Source: Apostichopus japonicus (lineage: Eukaryota > Echinodermata > Holothuroidea > Aspidochirotida > Stichopodidae). Taken from it: a stretch of 64,000 nt of DNA. Positions 21,633-33,478 of the stretch are shown here, piece by piece; within the stretch, counting starts at the first letter, position 1, and each line of letters opens with the position of its first letter. The DNA lies in assembly GCF_037975245.1 (NCBI RefSeq), contig NC_092570.1:7563001-7627000 (forward strand). The letters run 5' to 3'. The notes under the pieces were generated by a model. It was given only the letters and a program-made list of their open reading frames with translations, was not told the DNA's origin and did no database searches. The translations under genes and the position numbers were made by a program.

Positions 21633-22641
21633 TTATTTAAACACATTGCAAAACGGTGATGCTTTATGGGAGCTCCGCCCATTACTCGATTTATTTATTT
21701 ATTTGTTTTATCACAAACAAATTACAATGTGAAAGGAAGTATAAAGCCTGAATTGGCTTAACAAAGTAGAAGACTCCCTGGTAAAGAAGAAATATATATT
21801 ACAAGTTAAATGAGCAGAAAGGAGTTATAACCACTGATCGAGTGTACAGATCAGTGATTATAACTAGACAGGATTTAGCTATGTAATTACTTATAGTCCA
21901 TCGGGGCAGGCTCAATAATGTTCACTGTCGTAGCACATATTTAGTACCAAGGTTTGACCACATATTCTGGTGTGTTTTCATATGCTTATTACAATTCTCG
22001 ATGTTGGATGGTTCGGGAAGTGTTATTTTAAGAGTAAACAGCAATTTAAGACTCATTTAGTCCGCTTTCCGTTGTTAGGACTTCTCCTGACGCAGCGATT
22101 TTTCAGTAAAGAGCCAATCAAAATCCTTATTGTGTATCATACATGTGATATGTCAGCTGATACAGAAACTGCTCGGTTCGGCATATGTGTGTATGTAGCG
22201 ACTGTGTGTATGTAACGTGTGTACGTGTTTACAATTCGTCTGCATAACGTACTGCATAACAAGAGAACGACGGGCTGAAAGTCTAACAAAATGTACAGCT
22301 AACAGTTGGCAAACCGAAGTCAAATGTGCCGAGATATGAAGCAGTATTGATGGTGGCAATTTTCCATGCTTCCATGATTGTTAAATGAGCGTTGTTAAAT
22401 GGGGCTTGGATATTCATTACCAACATAACAAAAGCAAAATAATGAATTTGAAATACGTTCATGAATGTATAATGAATATGTAATAAATAACATGAATATT
22501 TAACACAATTAAGAGGACAAATGAATATGTAATAACTTACGATCAATAAACTTTCTAATTGACAACTAATTCCATCGAAACGTCTTCTTTTGTGATGATC
22601 TACTGCATTAAGACTTAAGCAGATGCTTATACCCCAATTAT
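21633..22641. other. No gene; possible SINE-like fragment on the - strand
   Basis: About 21690-21800 contains tttatttatttatttg, then cctgaattggcttaacaaag. The reverse of the latter resembles the body of the SINE at 14947 (ataagccaattaggctt). The remainder is AT-rich with no recognised gene. Confidence 0.3.
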
Positions 22642-22824
22642 CACCCGATTCTCCTTGTCGTCACGATAACTAACGTGGTTCTTGCTAATGGTGATCCACG
22701 ATAGTTATCGTGCTGTGTTATAACTTCATCAAACATGTTATGAATTTCACGATAACTATCGTAGACCATTAAGCCATTCAAGGAGACTTTTGATGCTCGG
22801 ATATTACAGAAAGCGACTGGGATG
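22642..22824 (+). repeat. Element J, copy 1: repeated near-palindromic 16-mers
   Basis: About 183 bp, matched in inverted orientation by 48146-48330 with close identity. It contains three related 16-mers: CACGATAACTAACGTG (22662), CACGATAGTTATCGTG (22697) and CACGATAACTATCGTA (22748). The consensus is CACGATA, two bases, TATCGTG. No coding frame is conserved between copies. Confidence 0.8.
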
Positions 22825-23158
22825 CTAATTCTAAAGACTGGCAATTTTTATCGTCATGATTGTTGTTGCTAACATAAAGCTATACACTGTGTGGTGTAGT
22901 AAGCCTGTAACCAACATCAAACAAGTTAAATGTCTGGTTATACGCAGAATCGAATTAGATAATAAGTCAACCACGACTCTGCCAACCCTTCCGACTTGGG
23001 TAATATTCATGTAGTAAGTGCATTTATGTCATAGAGAAATTGATAGGCGTATGTTAGAGATAACTGATCAGTTCTACTACTACTTACTAGCTTAACATAA
23101 GGCCTTATTGTACGTAGGTCTAGGCCTAACTACTCGTAGTCGTACAGTAGGCTATGCC

Positions 23159-24201
23159 CATAGGCGTAGGAGGCGGGGGGGGCTGCAGCCCCCCCAACAA
23201 ATCTTTTGGGTGAAAATTCGGGCAATATGCTGAGAATTTTTCGGGCACCTACTGGAAGAATAATAATATGCAATGTGTTTTTCTGGGGTTTTTTTGGTAA
23301 AAATTCGGCAATATGCTAAGAATTATTCGGGCATCTACTGAAAGAATAATAATTTGCAATGTGTTTTTCAATTTTTTGGTGAAAATTCGGGCAATAGGCC
23401 TATGCTGAGAAGTTTTCGAGCACCCACTGAAAGAAGAATAATTTGCAATGTGTTTTTCAAATATTTTGGTGAAAATTTGGGCAATATGCTGAGAATTTTT
23501 CGGGCACCTACCAGTGGCAGAGCGTCCATACAGTCAAAGGGGCGATGACCCCTGACGGACTCAAATGGACTGCTGGCGCCCTTTTCAGCTTTTTACCACT
23601 TTTTACTTATTCGCGATTATCGACTTTTTTATTGCGCTCTCAAATACCTATTGACATTTTTCACATTTTGTTGGTGCAATTTTCTGACAAATGGCGATGA
23701 CACCTATTTATCCTTCATTTATCTGCAAATTAGCAAGGCCCGGAAAGGGTCATTTCCGGCGATCTAGGGAGTATCTTTACTCAAAAATTTCTGTACGCTC
23801 CGCGCCAACCTGTGGTGGCGCTCCGCTTAGATAGTGTCAAAAGTACCCCTACAGACCATTCTCTTCCCCCCCCCCGCCCCTGACCAATACCCCTAGCTCC
23901 GCCACTGGCACCTACTGAAAGAAGAATAATTTGCAATGTGTTTTTCAATGGTAAAACTTATATTATTATTATTATCATTATTATTGTAAGGACTTCCCCA
24001 ATAATTCTAATCAATATAGAAGGGTAATAACACGGAAAATGATTTTATGTTATTGGTAGGCGATGTAGTAACTGATGGATGCCTATGTGATATGCACATT
24101 AACATGTAGAACGCGCGCGGAGCGCGCGAAAAAATTTTGGTTATATTTTTCGAGCAAGTCGTTACAGCCCCCCCAAATCAAATGAGGCTCCTACGCCTAT
24201 G
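23159..24201 (-). mobile_element. hAT-like MITE, family A, copy 3, interrupted by family B
   Basis: Ends CATAGGCGTAGGAG and CTCCTACGCCTATG are flanked by an exact 8-bp duplication GCTATGCC (23151-23158 and 24202-24209). The left half holds several copies of a roughly 88-bp unit (gcaatatgctgagaattttt, gcacctactgaaagaa). Family B copy 2 is inserted in one of these units. Confidence 0.93.
23512..23907 (-). mobile_element. hAT-like MITE, family B, copy 2, nested in family A
   Basis: Ends CAGTGGCAGAGC and GCTCCGCCACTG lie in reverse orientation to copy 1. The exact 8-bp duplication GCACCTAC is at 23504-23511 and 23908-23915. Length is 396 bp. The shared module lies at about 23745-23845. The insertion is younger than its family A host. 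Confidence 0.93.
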
Positions 24202-24729
24202 GCTATGCCTAATTGAAATTCGGCTACTTAGGGCCTAGTACTACTACTAATATTGGTACTGATGTTATTGTTCAGAGAGTCAGTGTAACTTGTTTTGTTA
24301 GGTTATATGCCTAGTTTTTAGTAGGGCTATTATCACTGACCATATCACACAGTGCCACTCTTTTTGGGCATAGGCTAGGCCTACCTTAATTTGGTCCCTT
24401 GGTGATGACTAACTTAAGTAAAGTGGGAATCCTAAAAGTACAAGGCTACATTGAATTTGAAGATGCCAGAAGTGCACACTGGCATGCTTTTAAGTGTACA
24501 TACAGATAGGTGTACAAGACAAGACTGCAAGTACAGTTCGCTCAAGCATGTATTCTTTATTCAAATGAGAACCAAGAAGAAAATAAATAAAACATAGCCT
24601 GTCATGCTTAGTTTACAGAAAACCCACAAGAAATTAATAAAGAAATGTAAATTTTATGTCAAGTATTGGTTGTCCTCCACACTTGCTCTTTGTTATTCCT
24701 AGGTGCCATTGTAGGTGATGTGTTTGGAC

Positions 24730-26945
24730 TAGGGCTGTGTCATTCCGGTTAATTCACTAACCGGTTAACCGTTTCTATTAACCGAACGGTTAACGTTTAA
24801 ACGTAACCCGTGTTGTTGCCTCAAAATAAGAGCCGAAAATCAGAGTTATATAGCTCAGATTATAATTCCGAAAGAGCGCCACCACTTTTGATGCGGAAGT
24901 ACATTCTCAAAATAGCGCTGCAAGTATGGTTTTTCGTAACGCGTATGTCAAGAATTTGGTTGTATTTGCTTAGTTTTGACGATCGTTGCATTGAAAAAGA
25001 CGAATCGCGTGTTTTCATGAAGTTTTAAACAGATTTTTGTTTCTCTTTCAGTTCATCGGTAACTGTTACAGAGATATTTGAAGCAAATATTTCTTCGTTA
25101 ATTGCATAGCCCCTACTGTAATAGCGCAGGCATTGTATGGCAGTTATAAGCCTAATATTACTAGGCCTACTTAATATTGGCATTGTGTATTGAAGTTCGC
25201 GATCATATGGAGTGTTAGACTACAAGGCTTTCACCAGCTAGGCCAAGGTTAGGAAAGTCGGTTGTTAGGAAGCGATTACTACAGAAGTGTACGGTAGTAG
25301 GGCTAGGCCTACGCAATTACAAGTACAACAATGGGTCACAGATATATTGAATTTGTGCATTGTGGCGAGGTAGGCAGAGGGTAGGGGGGAAGTGTGGAAA
25401 ACATTGTAAAATTTCCCGCGAACACCCTGTCGATTTCCCGCCGGAGTTCGCGCAGCAAACACAATTAGCACGCGTAGCATGATAGCGTGGGGTAGTCCCC
25501 CGGTGGGGTCATGTGGTGGAACCCCTTGTGGGGGTCCAGGGGTTAACGCCCGGAAAACTTGGCGCGTCTGGCGATAAAATATTCGCAGCTGTGGATGCAA
25601 AATACTGACAACTTTTTTAATTTAAATTGTTTCGAAACTAATGAAAATTTTGGAATGACAAGTTAGAGTAGCCATATTTTGTTATAAAATGAAAAGAGAT
25701 CTATCTGTCTTACAACCATTAAAAAGTTTAACTTAAAAAAACATGCGATTTTATGAAACAACGTTCGGCAAAGCTCCATTCCTAGACTGCCTAACAATAG
25801 CTTGCACTATACTACAACTACGGTAGGCTACATTTTCCAAGGTACCTTGCCAAACAACTGTGAGCTCATCCCCTGTCTAACACCTGTTGTTAACAATTTT
25901 TTGGCATGTTGCCAAGGAACGTTTCATGGTCTAGAATTAATAAGGTCAGTCAGTAAAGGTTCGGTTAAGTTATGAGAATTATTATCTTAGACGTTTAAGA
26001 AAAGTAGGTAAAATGTGATCCCCGTAACAGCTAGGTAAGTAAAACAGGCAACTGACTCCTCGGCATGAACAAGACAATCTATTCCACATGATACATGAAA
26101 GTAAACCTTGTAATCACATGTTTAAGGCCACTTGGCATGATTAACTAAATGCTTAATATTGTTTCCATGTTCTTGTAGAAAACGTAAACTTCGCAATATA
26201 CAATTAGTTGTGTTTTTGTAGTTACGTGAGATCCGTAACCGACGAGGTGGTTAGGCTATTTGCTATACATGACATTAGTTGCATTTAGCACGATATGCCA
26301 GTTTCGCGTGAATTTTTCGAAAGTTTTTTGCTCGATCTTTCATAAAATTTGAAAGGTGTACCTACTTACTTTTCGTACACAATTGGTTATTTCTCTACTG
26401 ATTTTCAGAGTTTTTTTTACAGTCAAGTGTATACGTTGTGCATTGAGTATAAACTTATCGTGAATGCAAGAAAACGATGCGGGGATTTCCAGCAGACAAA
26501 TGTTTTCTTTGTGGGATTACTGAGTCTGTTGAATGGAACCCCGCAACCTTAGAGGGAACACTGAACTGAAATTACATCATAATAAAGAAAACGTTTACTG
26601 CTTAAATACAATATAAATTTGAAAGGATTAGATGCAGACTCGCCACGTTGTCGAATGGGGTAACAATAGGCGCTTCACGGGTCGCATACCGCTTGGTAAT
26701 CCCTTCAATGGTACCGCCAATCTTAAAAATCTTTTGTATGGATGCGTGATAAAGTTTGCAATTGTTACGTGATTTTCGGCAAGCAAATGTTGCGGTCTAT
26801 TTCGGGAATAAAGTGATGTGAAGACGCGCCGTTGCAACTGCGTAATTGGCTTTACAAAAACGGTTAAACTTATACGATGTACGGCGGACGTTTATCCGGC
26901 CGTTCGGTCGGTTAACCGGTTAACCGTTTAACCGTTACAGCCCTA
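24730..26945. mobile_element. hAT-like element F, 2.2 kb, no intact transposase
   Basis: Ends TAGGGCTGT and ACAGCCCTA are flanked by an exact 8-bp duplication GTTTGGAC (24722-24729 and 26946-26953). Both subterminal regions are dense in aaccggttaaccg-type palindromes (about 24755-24800 and 26895-26935), which could be transposase-binding repeats. The longest interior frame (25265-25600, - strand) and the others show no hAT signatures I can recognise, so the element looks non-autonomous or decayed. Confidence 0.88.
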
Positions 26946-26995
26946 GTTTGGACATGTCATAATTGGGAAACATGACATATCTAGTCCTAGGTAAT

Positions 26996-27635
26996 CAAGG
27001 GCGGCGGAACCGGGGGGGCACAGGGGGCACGTGCCCCCCCACTTTTCCTCAGGTTAAAAATGTGCCCTTTTTCTACATAAAAATTGAGGTGTCTTAAGTT
27101 AGCAAGAGGCTAGGGAACCACAATGAACACTCGGGAAGGGCCGTTTCCGGCCATCTGAGGGGTTTGTAAAACCAAAAATTTTCTTGTACGCTCCGCGCCA
27201 ACTGGTGGTGGCGCTCCGCTCAGATAGTCGTGCATACAACTTTGCAAATCTTTACTACGCCCCTGACTTTTAATTAATAACTGTGGGTCAAACTCAAAGC
27301 TATTTCGAATGGAAAAATATTGTTAAGATATAAACAAGAAATAATGTCTAATTTGGAAGATTCCTACACTAGCAACAAGCATGATATCACCTCATTTTGT
27401 CTCAAAAGAAAACTTGTTTCCCAATTTGCACATTGGATATTGCAGTACTAGTATGCATATTTTCTTTGAGGGGGGGGGGGGGCCTTGATGGAGTGATGTG
27501 TATACGCATATAAGATAATACAATAAGAGTTACAAAGGGTACTAAATATAAGGCTGCATCAGTGCAATCAAATTTCTGCAAAGTGCCCTTTGATGTCGGT
27601 GCCCCCCCAGATTAAAAGTGCTTCCGCCGCCCTTG
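26996..27635 (-). mobile_element. hAT-like MITE, family E
   Basis: Ends CAAGGGCGGCGGAA and TTCCGCCGCCCTTG are flanked by an exact 8-bp duplication TAGGTAAT (26988-26995 and 27636-27643). It is 640 bp, with G/C-rich subterminal runs (about 27012-27045 and 27600-27610). The shared module lies in reverse orientation at about 27135-27232. It sits 42 bp from the end of element F. Confidence 0.93.
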
Positions 27636-27802
27636 TAGGTAATTAGTAATTATGAATGTAAGTCAAGGGTTTTTCATCATTCCTCTGATGTTAATTTACT
27701 TCATATTTAATACATAGTTCTCACAATGCTTTGTCTAAGCAAATTTTGTACTGTTCATTACACAAAGAGCATGTTATCCAGGTTGGACATTCTTGTGTAC
27801 AA

Positions 27803-27867
27803 GACTTTGTCATGAGGTTGAACCCAAAGCATGGTTTTGGAGTGTGGGTTCGAATCCCACCAAAGTC
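27803..27867 (+). tRNA. tRNA-like sequence, probably a degenerate copy
   Basis: Three arms pair. The acceptor stem is GACTTTG/CAAAGTC, the T arm is GTGGG/CCCAC around TTCGAAT, and the anticodon-like arm is CCAAA/TTTGG around GCATGGT. At 65 nt it lacks room for a normal D arm, and the base before the putative anticodon is C rather than U. It is probably a tRNA pseudogene or SINE head rather than a working tRNA. Confidence 0.3.
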
Positions 27868-30560
27868 CCCAGATGAATGTCCTTTCTAGTGTATCATGTA
27901 GCATTTTTGTAATGGAACATGTATTCTGGAATAATTGATGAAAACTTTACAGATATTAGTGAATTACAATATCTCCTCATAACTACACAGAGTTTAACTT
28001 TATACAACATTAGATGATACTGGTCAATATTTGGACAACCAATGTACCAGTGAGGAAATAAGAAGACCCACTATAAGATATACACAACTGCTTTCTCATT
28101 CAACTTTACCGAAGAGTTCTTTAAATCTACAACAGGTGCCGAAAAAATATGATTGAAAAGATGAAGGGTCTCGGGTAAGATCAGCACTTTAAGCTAACCC
28201 GCTTACCATGGGTCAATAAATGAGTGTAACTCAGAAATTATCCAGTAGTTTTTATGATTGTTTAAATTGTATAAAATTTTCAATTCACTGCACTTTACAA
28301 TACAGTACAGTACAGTATGTCCAGTCCCATTTTTCAACGCATTGTAAAACTTCTTGTGTGCCAGACCATACAGTAGGTAGTAGGAATGATGCAATGTGTA
28401 CTTGGTGTACACTATGGACATTAAATTGAACCAGAAGACTTGGTGAGTCCTTGCCTGAAAGATGTCAGTCAGCCTGAATGAGTTTCATTTATTTTCTGTA
28501 GACAGTTGGTAGAGAGTGTTGTACATTCTTTTCTGCAAATACCCATTGTCAAAGGTGAAACCACTTGATACAGATGAAGATAACACTACTTAGATCAAAC
28601 GTAAGGATGATCTTTTCTCAGTTATTTTAAAACAGTATGACACCAACATTTGCTATTGTTGGCATACTGTAGAGAATGATCTTATTGGATGACGTCTTTT
28701 TCAGATTGAAGGAAATACCATGGAAATATTATATATATGAATTGGTTTTAGAAGTTAAATTGCTGTAAGGTAGGTGGTCATTTGACATGTGTTGTTAACT
28801 CCACAAGTTTAGAATGTTGTAAAGATGCATTTCCTCTTAAAATAATGACATTTGACCCCAGGAAAAAATGAAAGCAGCCATAAACTCACTTTTGTTTCCT
28901 ATCCACTTCAGTTGCAATCTTGAGTTATCATGTTTACAGGGTAAAAGCCTGTTTGTATTCTGTGCGTGTTTTTGTCCCTTCTGTTACTGTTACTTGTCAT
29001 TAGCCTTTGAAGAAGATCCTGCTATGATTGAAACGTCAGGCCAACTTAGTTTTACACATGTTTACAGGGTTTAAGGATTTGTCATTTGAGGGAGCTCAAA
29101 TGACCAATGACCTCTTCCCCAAATTGTACATGCTTGTTACTGTTTGTGAGAATCAGCTAGCTACTTGCTTTATATGGCACTCATTCTGGAATTCCACTTT
29201 ATGGCCTCAGCTGACCTTAAATGCCCCTTGACCACAGCTTAAACAAAACTATAAAACATTGATTCTACTCAAATCTGTAGAAAGTGAGTGGTCACTGTGA
29301 AAATCTAAACATCTCATAGTTAAGAATAAACCAATGTTTATTTCCTGAATAAGCCTGTCTACAAGATTCTCAGTTTTTGGCATTTGATCACCTTGTATGA
29401 CATTTGGCTGAGACGTCATGTTTGAAGTCCATCCAAGTTTACAATATTGAGTTATTTTGTTTAAAAACCTGAATACATACTTACCTACCAGCATACATAC
29501 ACACATACATACATACACACATATACGTACACAAACACCCATGCCATTATGACCGCAAAGTATTTACTGTATAAGCCATTCATGAGTTAGTCAATTAAGT
29601 TTACTTTCCAAAAGTGGGTTATGATCTTTAAAGGTAAACTTATCCTAAATATTAGTAATGGAAGGTAAAGTGCAAGTAATTGTAAGATCTTATTATTGCA
29701 TTTAGATGAGTGGTTGATCACTAGTTTCAGTACAACAACAAACTAGTCTTCCATTTTGAATGTGAACAACCACAATACAGTAGCTTCTGTATTAATGCTC
29801 ATTGACCACTTTTACTTGAAAGTGAAATAGTGTGTTGACATTGATCCATGCGACAAAAATACTTTATGTTTTTTTATTTTTTTATACCTATATGTTGCTA
29901 TAAGGGTAGAGTTGCTAGCTTGCCCAGTGATGCATAGGTTTTGAAACAGAAATCGGACTCAAATTAATAGAAAAACAAAACATTTTCATGTGATTGTGCA
30001 TCGAAGGAACCACTTGTGTATGCCATACCATAACTTCACTTTTGGTGCACATGATAGCTTCAATTGATAGAATCCTCATTTCAAACGAAACAGAAATTTT
30101 CCCACAATCCTGGGATATATACATGTACAGTAACATATTACTGGAATGGTCTACATATTTTGTGCATGTTTGTGAATCTGCATATTGCTTTGTTGATCTT
30201 GTTTAACCAAATAGTGTGTTGAGGGATAAATAATCTGTTGGCATGTGCTTAACCTGTACATTGCTTTTTGTTCGATATTTGTGGACTTTAACACAGTTGT
30301 ATTAAAGACAAAGCATTTACAGTAACTGAAAACTTTGTGCACACCAAATTTCATTGTTACACTACAAACTGCTTCTTTTCTTTTGAAAGTATGTAATTAT
30401 TGTAGTAAATCTCTACTGCAGTAAATCTCTATGCATGGTTGTTGGTAAATGAGATGGTAACAAATACAGGTATAGTGAGTATTTATCAAAATTCCAAAGA
30501 AGACTTTTTTTACACATGTATGTGTTTTGGGTAAAAATACCAGTGTTAGCTTATTGCATG
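27868..30560. other. No gene recognised; short microsatellite
   Basis: AT-rich sequence. A cata/caca microsatellite lies at about 29485-29540. Open frames are short and on both strands, with none recognised. Confidence 0.35.
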
Positions 30561-30689
30561 TTCCTTGTCATTCTCTCTCCAATTTCGAAATTGAAGACCC
30601 CCTACCCCCCCCCTCCCCCTTCCCTTAATGAAGGAAACTTCACATTCACCTAAGTTCTTCATGTTTTTCATCTTCAAAAGTTTTCCTGC

Positions 30690-31000
30690 AAATATGCCTC
30701 CGAAGAAGACTTTTTTTACCAGAAGAAGCATAAACAAATACCTATCTGTGACAAGGATACCAGTCAATTTCTCCGTGGTCAATAAGCCACATGTTTCAAC
30801 TGAAATGTCTGTGTGACGGAGCAGTACCATCAAGCAGTCAAACTCCATCTGGCTGATGAGGTCAGCATAGAGAAACTTCCAGTACCAAGAAGAAGGAAGA
30901 GGTCAGTGCATGGCAAAATATTAGACGAAACAGCATACATTGAATCCTCTGTACCCTCTTGCACCGGTTGCCACTTTTGTTCCCAACCCTCCCCTTGAAG
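30690..31000 (+). pseudogene. Possible decayed coding segment, unrecognised
   Basis: One frame from ATG 30694 reads MPPKKTFFTRRSINKYL and continues to HVSTEMSV at 30814. A +1 frame then takes over with TEQYHQAVKLHLADEVS and VPRRRKRSVHGKI. A third frame further on reads PPLEVLVICFDCDTRPVK. Successive overlapping frames of protein-like composition suggest a frameshifted remnant. No family is recognised and no splice sites tie it to neighbours. Confidence 0.25.
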
Positions 31001-32817
31001 TATTGGTCATCTGCTTCGACTGCGACACTCGACCAGTGAAATGCCCTGGATGAGAAGTGGAAAAGCTAGCACTGAATACAAAGTATCACAACTTGGTGCA
31101 GTATAAGGTATGCTACTCTATTTTCCTTACTTCAGACTCTGTACCTATATGTATATGGTTTGCATGGGTTATACATGTGTATAATAGGTGCTGTGGGTAA
31201 GGAGCTATGATAGGATGGTGGGATATGGATGTGTCATGATATCAAGTTATTATATGTATTTTTGTACTAGCTGCAATATTGCTAGGATATCAATTCATGT
31301 TGTAAATATCAATATATTAAATGATGCCCTAATTGCATGTGTGTCAATCAAGCACAGGTTCACAGGTTAATGAAGATGGTGATGCAGTATGTTTAGTCAT
31401 CACCATCAGTAGATGTATACTATGTGCTGATGAATTTCAGTTTTGATGTTTATTCCCTGTTAAAAGCAAAGGAAGCATATACGTGATGGTAATGCTATAT
31501 GTTTTTGTCTATGTGATGCATTCGCTTGTAGACATGATAGATCAAGAAGTACTTTGTTTATGAACTTCACATATAAATTGACAGTTTGAGTATTAAAAAA
31601 ACATCTTGTTTTCTATGGAGGTCTAAGGCCAGCAAAGGTCTGTAAAGTAAAGGCAAAATAGTTGACAGAGGTCAAGATCTGAAAACATAAAAGTTTGGAT
31701 GCAATTTATACTTGAAGTTTGGACTAATATTTATTGCGCATGACAAATCTTCTTTTAGGAGGGGTTTATTTCTAACATGAAGTCCTTAAAGTAGTTTATG
31801 GCTCACAAAACTGATCACCAATCTGTTTGCATATGATTTTAATTTGATTATATAAAGGTAGTGCTTGTTCTACTATTTAACTTTTAGAAGGAGCTGAAGG
31901 CTACCCACCATAAAGACTGTGGTAACTTTTTCATGAGGTCAATGGTTGTACAGTATTTGACCATAGAGGTACTGTAAATTGTGAAACACGTTTCTTTTTT
32001 CATATGATTGCGTTGCAAATTAATGTTGTGCAGGTGTGAACTTTGGATGTCACATGAAATCTTCTGCAATGTAGTGTTGATGTAACCATTTACCAACTCA
32101 CCATATCACATTCAATCAGTATGAAAATGGTTCCTAAGGAAAGCCAAATTCCCTTTGATTTAATATCATTTACAAACTGTATTTATTACTGACTAATTGT
32201 TCTTTTTTTTTCCTATTTAGATGGACAAGCTATTGCACAGCAGTTAGGAAAACAAATTAAAAAATCTTCCCGATCAATAACAGGCTCTCATCAAACCCTA
32301 CAATCAAATTTTCAGTCATATAATTTGTATCATGTTTTGGATGATGCACATTCAACGGATTATTATTGTATATGTTTGACAGTTGACTGACTGATCAGTT
32401 GTTTTCTGAGTCATTGCACCTTTAAATGTACATATATCTATTTGCTCTGGCTGTTACAGGGTAGACAGTCAAAAACAGTATTATTTGGTTCCTAACAACA
32501 GCAGACAAAGTAGGACTTACATCACTAACCATTACAGTTTAAAACTAGATGGAAACATGTATCATACATATATCATCCACATATAGAGCAAACATAGATT
32601 GTAATCCTGCTGGTGTTTGCAAGCCTCTTTGCATTCTAAAAAATGAAACTATATTTATATCCATTCAGTCATTTATTTGTAGAAAAATGTGCACAATTAC
32701 AATGACTGCATCACAACTGCATCACTGACTACATATAGTATTTGTACAATGAATGAATGCATTGTTAGTATTTTTTTATTGTTCAACAAGGGAACACACT
32801 TACTTCATAATTTCCAG
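31001..32817. other. No gene recognised
   Basis: AT-rich sequence without a supported exon or repeat. A pyrimidine tract ending in tatttag at about 32205-32220 resembles an acceptor, but no good frame follows it. Confidence 0.3.
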
Positions 32818-33005
32818 GACAAGAAAAACTTGAAGAGGAGGGCAGTTTGTGCCCTCAACATGCTAGAGAGAGCAAAAAAGAGGAACAAATCACCACAAAG
32901 GACGTGAAGTACACCATTCAGATTGGTGATGTTCAGGCCTCATTACTTTATAACCTCATATCAAACTTAGAGCTTCATGGTTACCGAATGAAGAAGGCCT
33001 GTTAG
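32818..33005 (+). CDS. Possible terminal coding exon of an unidentified gene
   Basis: An acceptor (tacttcataatttccag) precedes a frame open for 61 codons, starting at CAA 32820. It reads QEKLEEEGSLCPQHARESKK and later KYTIQIGDVQASLLYNLI, ending at TAG 33003-33005. A hydrophilic stretch is followed by an amphipathic one. An AATAAA lies at about 33641, beyond the microsatellite. A second overlapping frame, rich in Lys and Arg, is also open to 32907, so the frame choice is uncertain. Confidence 0.25.
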
Positions 33006-33122
33006 TTCTTTACAGAGGAAAGAAGTCTTCTATTGATTCTTTATCACCTATATTAAAAAGTCAATTTGATATAGCAAGTAGAGGAAATATTGATATTCCT
33101 GTGATATTCCTGTGATATTCCT

Positions 33123-33478
33123 GTGAGTCAGTTAATCTTAATGATGGTGGTGATGGTGTTGGAGGTGGTGGTGGTGGTTGTGGTGGTGGTGGTGGTGGAG
33201 GTGGTGATGGTGATGATGGTGGAGATGGTGATGGTGATGATGGTGGAGGTGGTGATGGTGGTGATGGTGGCGATGGTGGTGGTGATGGTGATGATTGTGG
33301 AGATGGTGATGGTGATGATGGTGGAGGTGGTGATGGTGGTGGAGGTGGTGATGGTGATGATGGTGGAGGTGGTGATGGTGATGATGGTGGAGGTGGTGAT
33401 GGTGGTGATGGTGATGATGGTGGAGATGATGATGGTGGAGGTGGTGATGGTGGCGGTGGTGGTGATGGTGATCTGTTA
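33123..33478 (+). repeat. GGTGAT/GGTGGT-type microsatellite
   Basis: About 340 bp of interrupted ggt, gat and ggtgat triplets and hexamers. Because the period is a multiple of three, every frame is open. The His-rich, Pro/Ser-rich and Met/Val-rich frames here are products of composition, not genes. Confidence 0.95.

Noticed and set aside
25265-25600. 111-codon frame in element F as a transposase remnant
   Set aside because: No hAT dimerisation or catalytic motif could be recognised, and its Pro/Gly-rich part follows a G/C-rich stretch.
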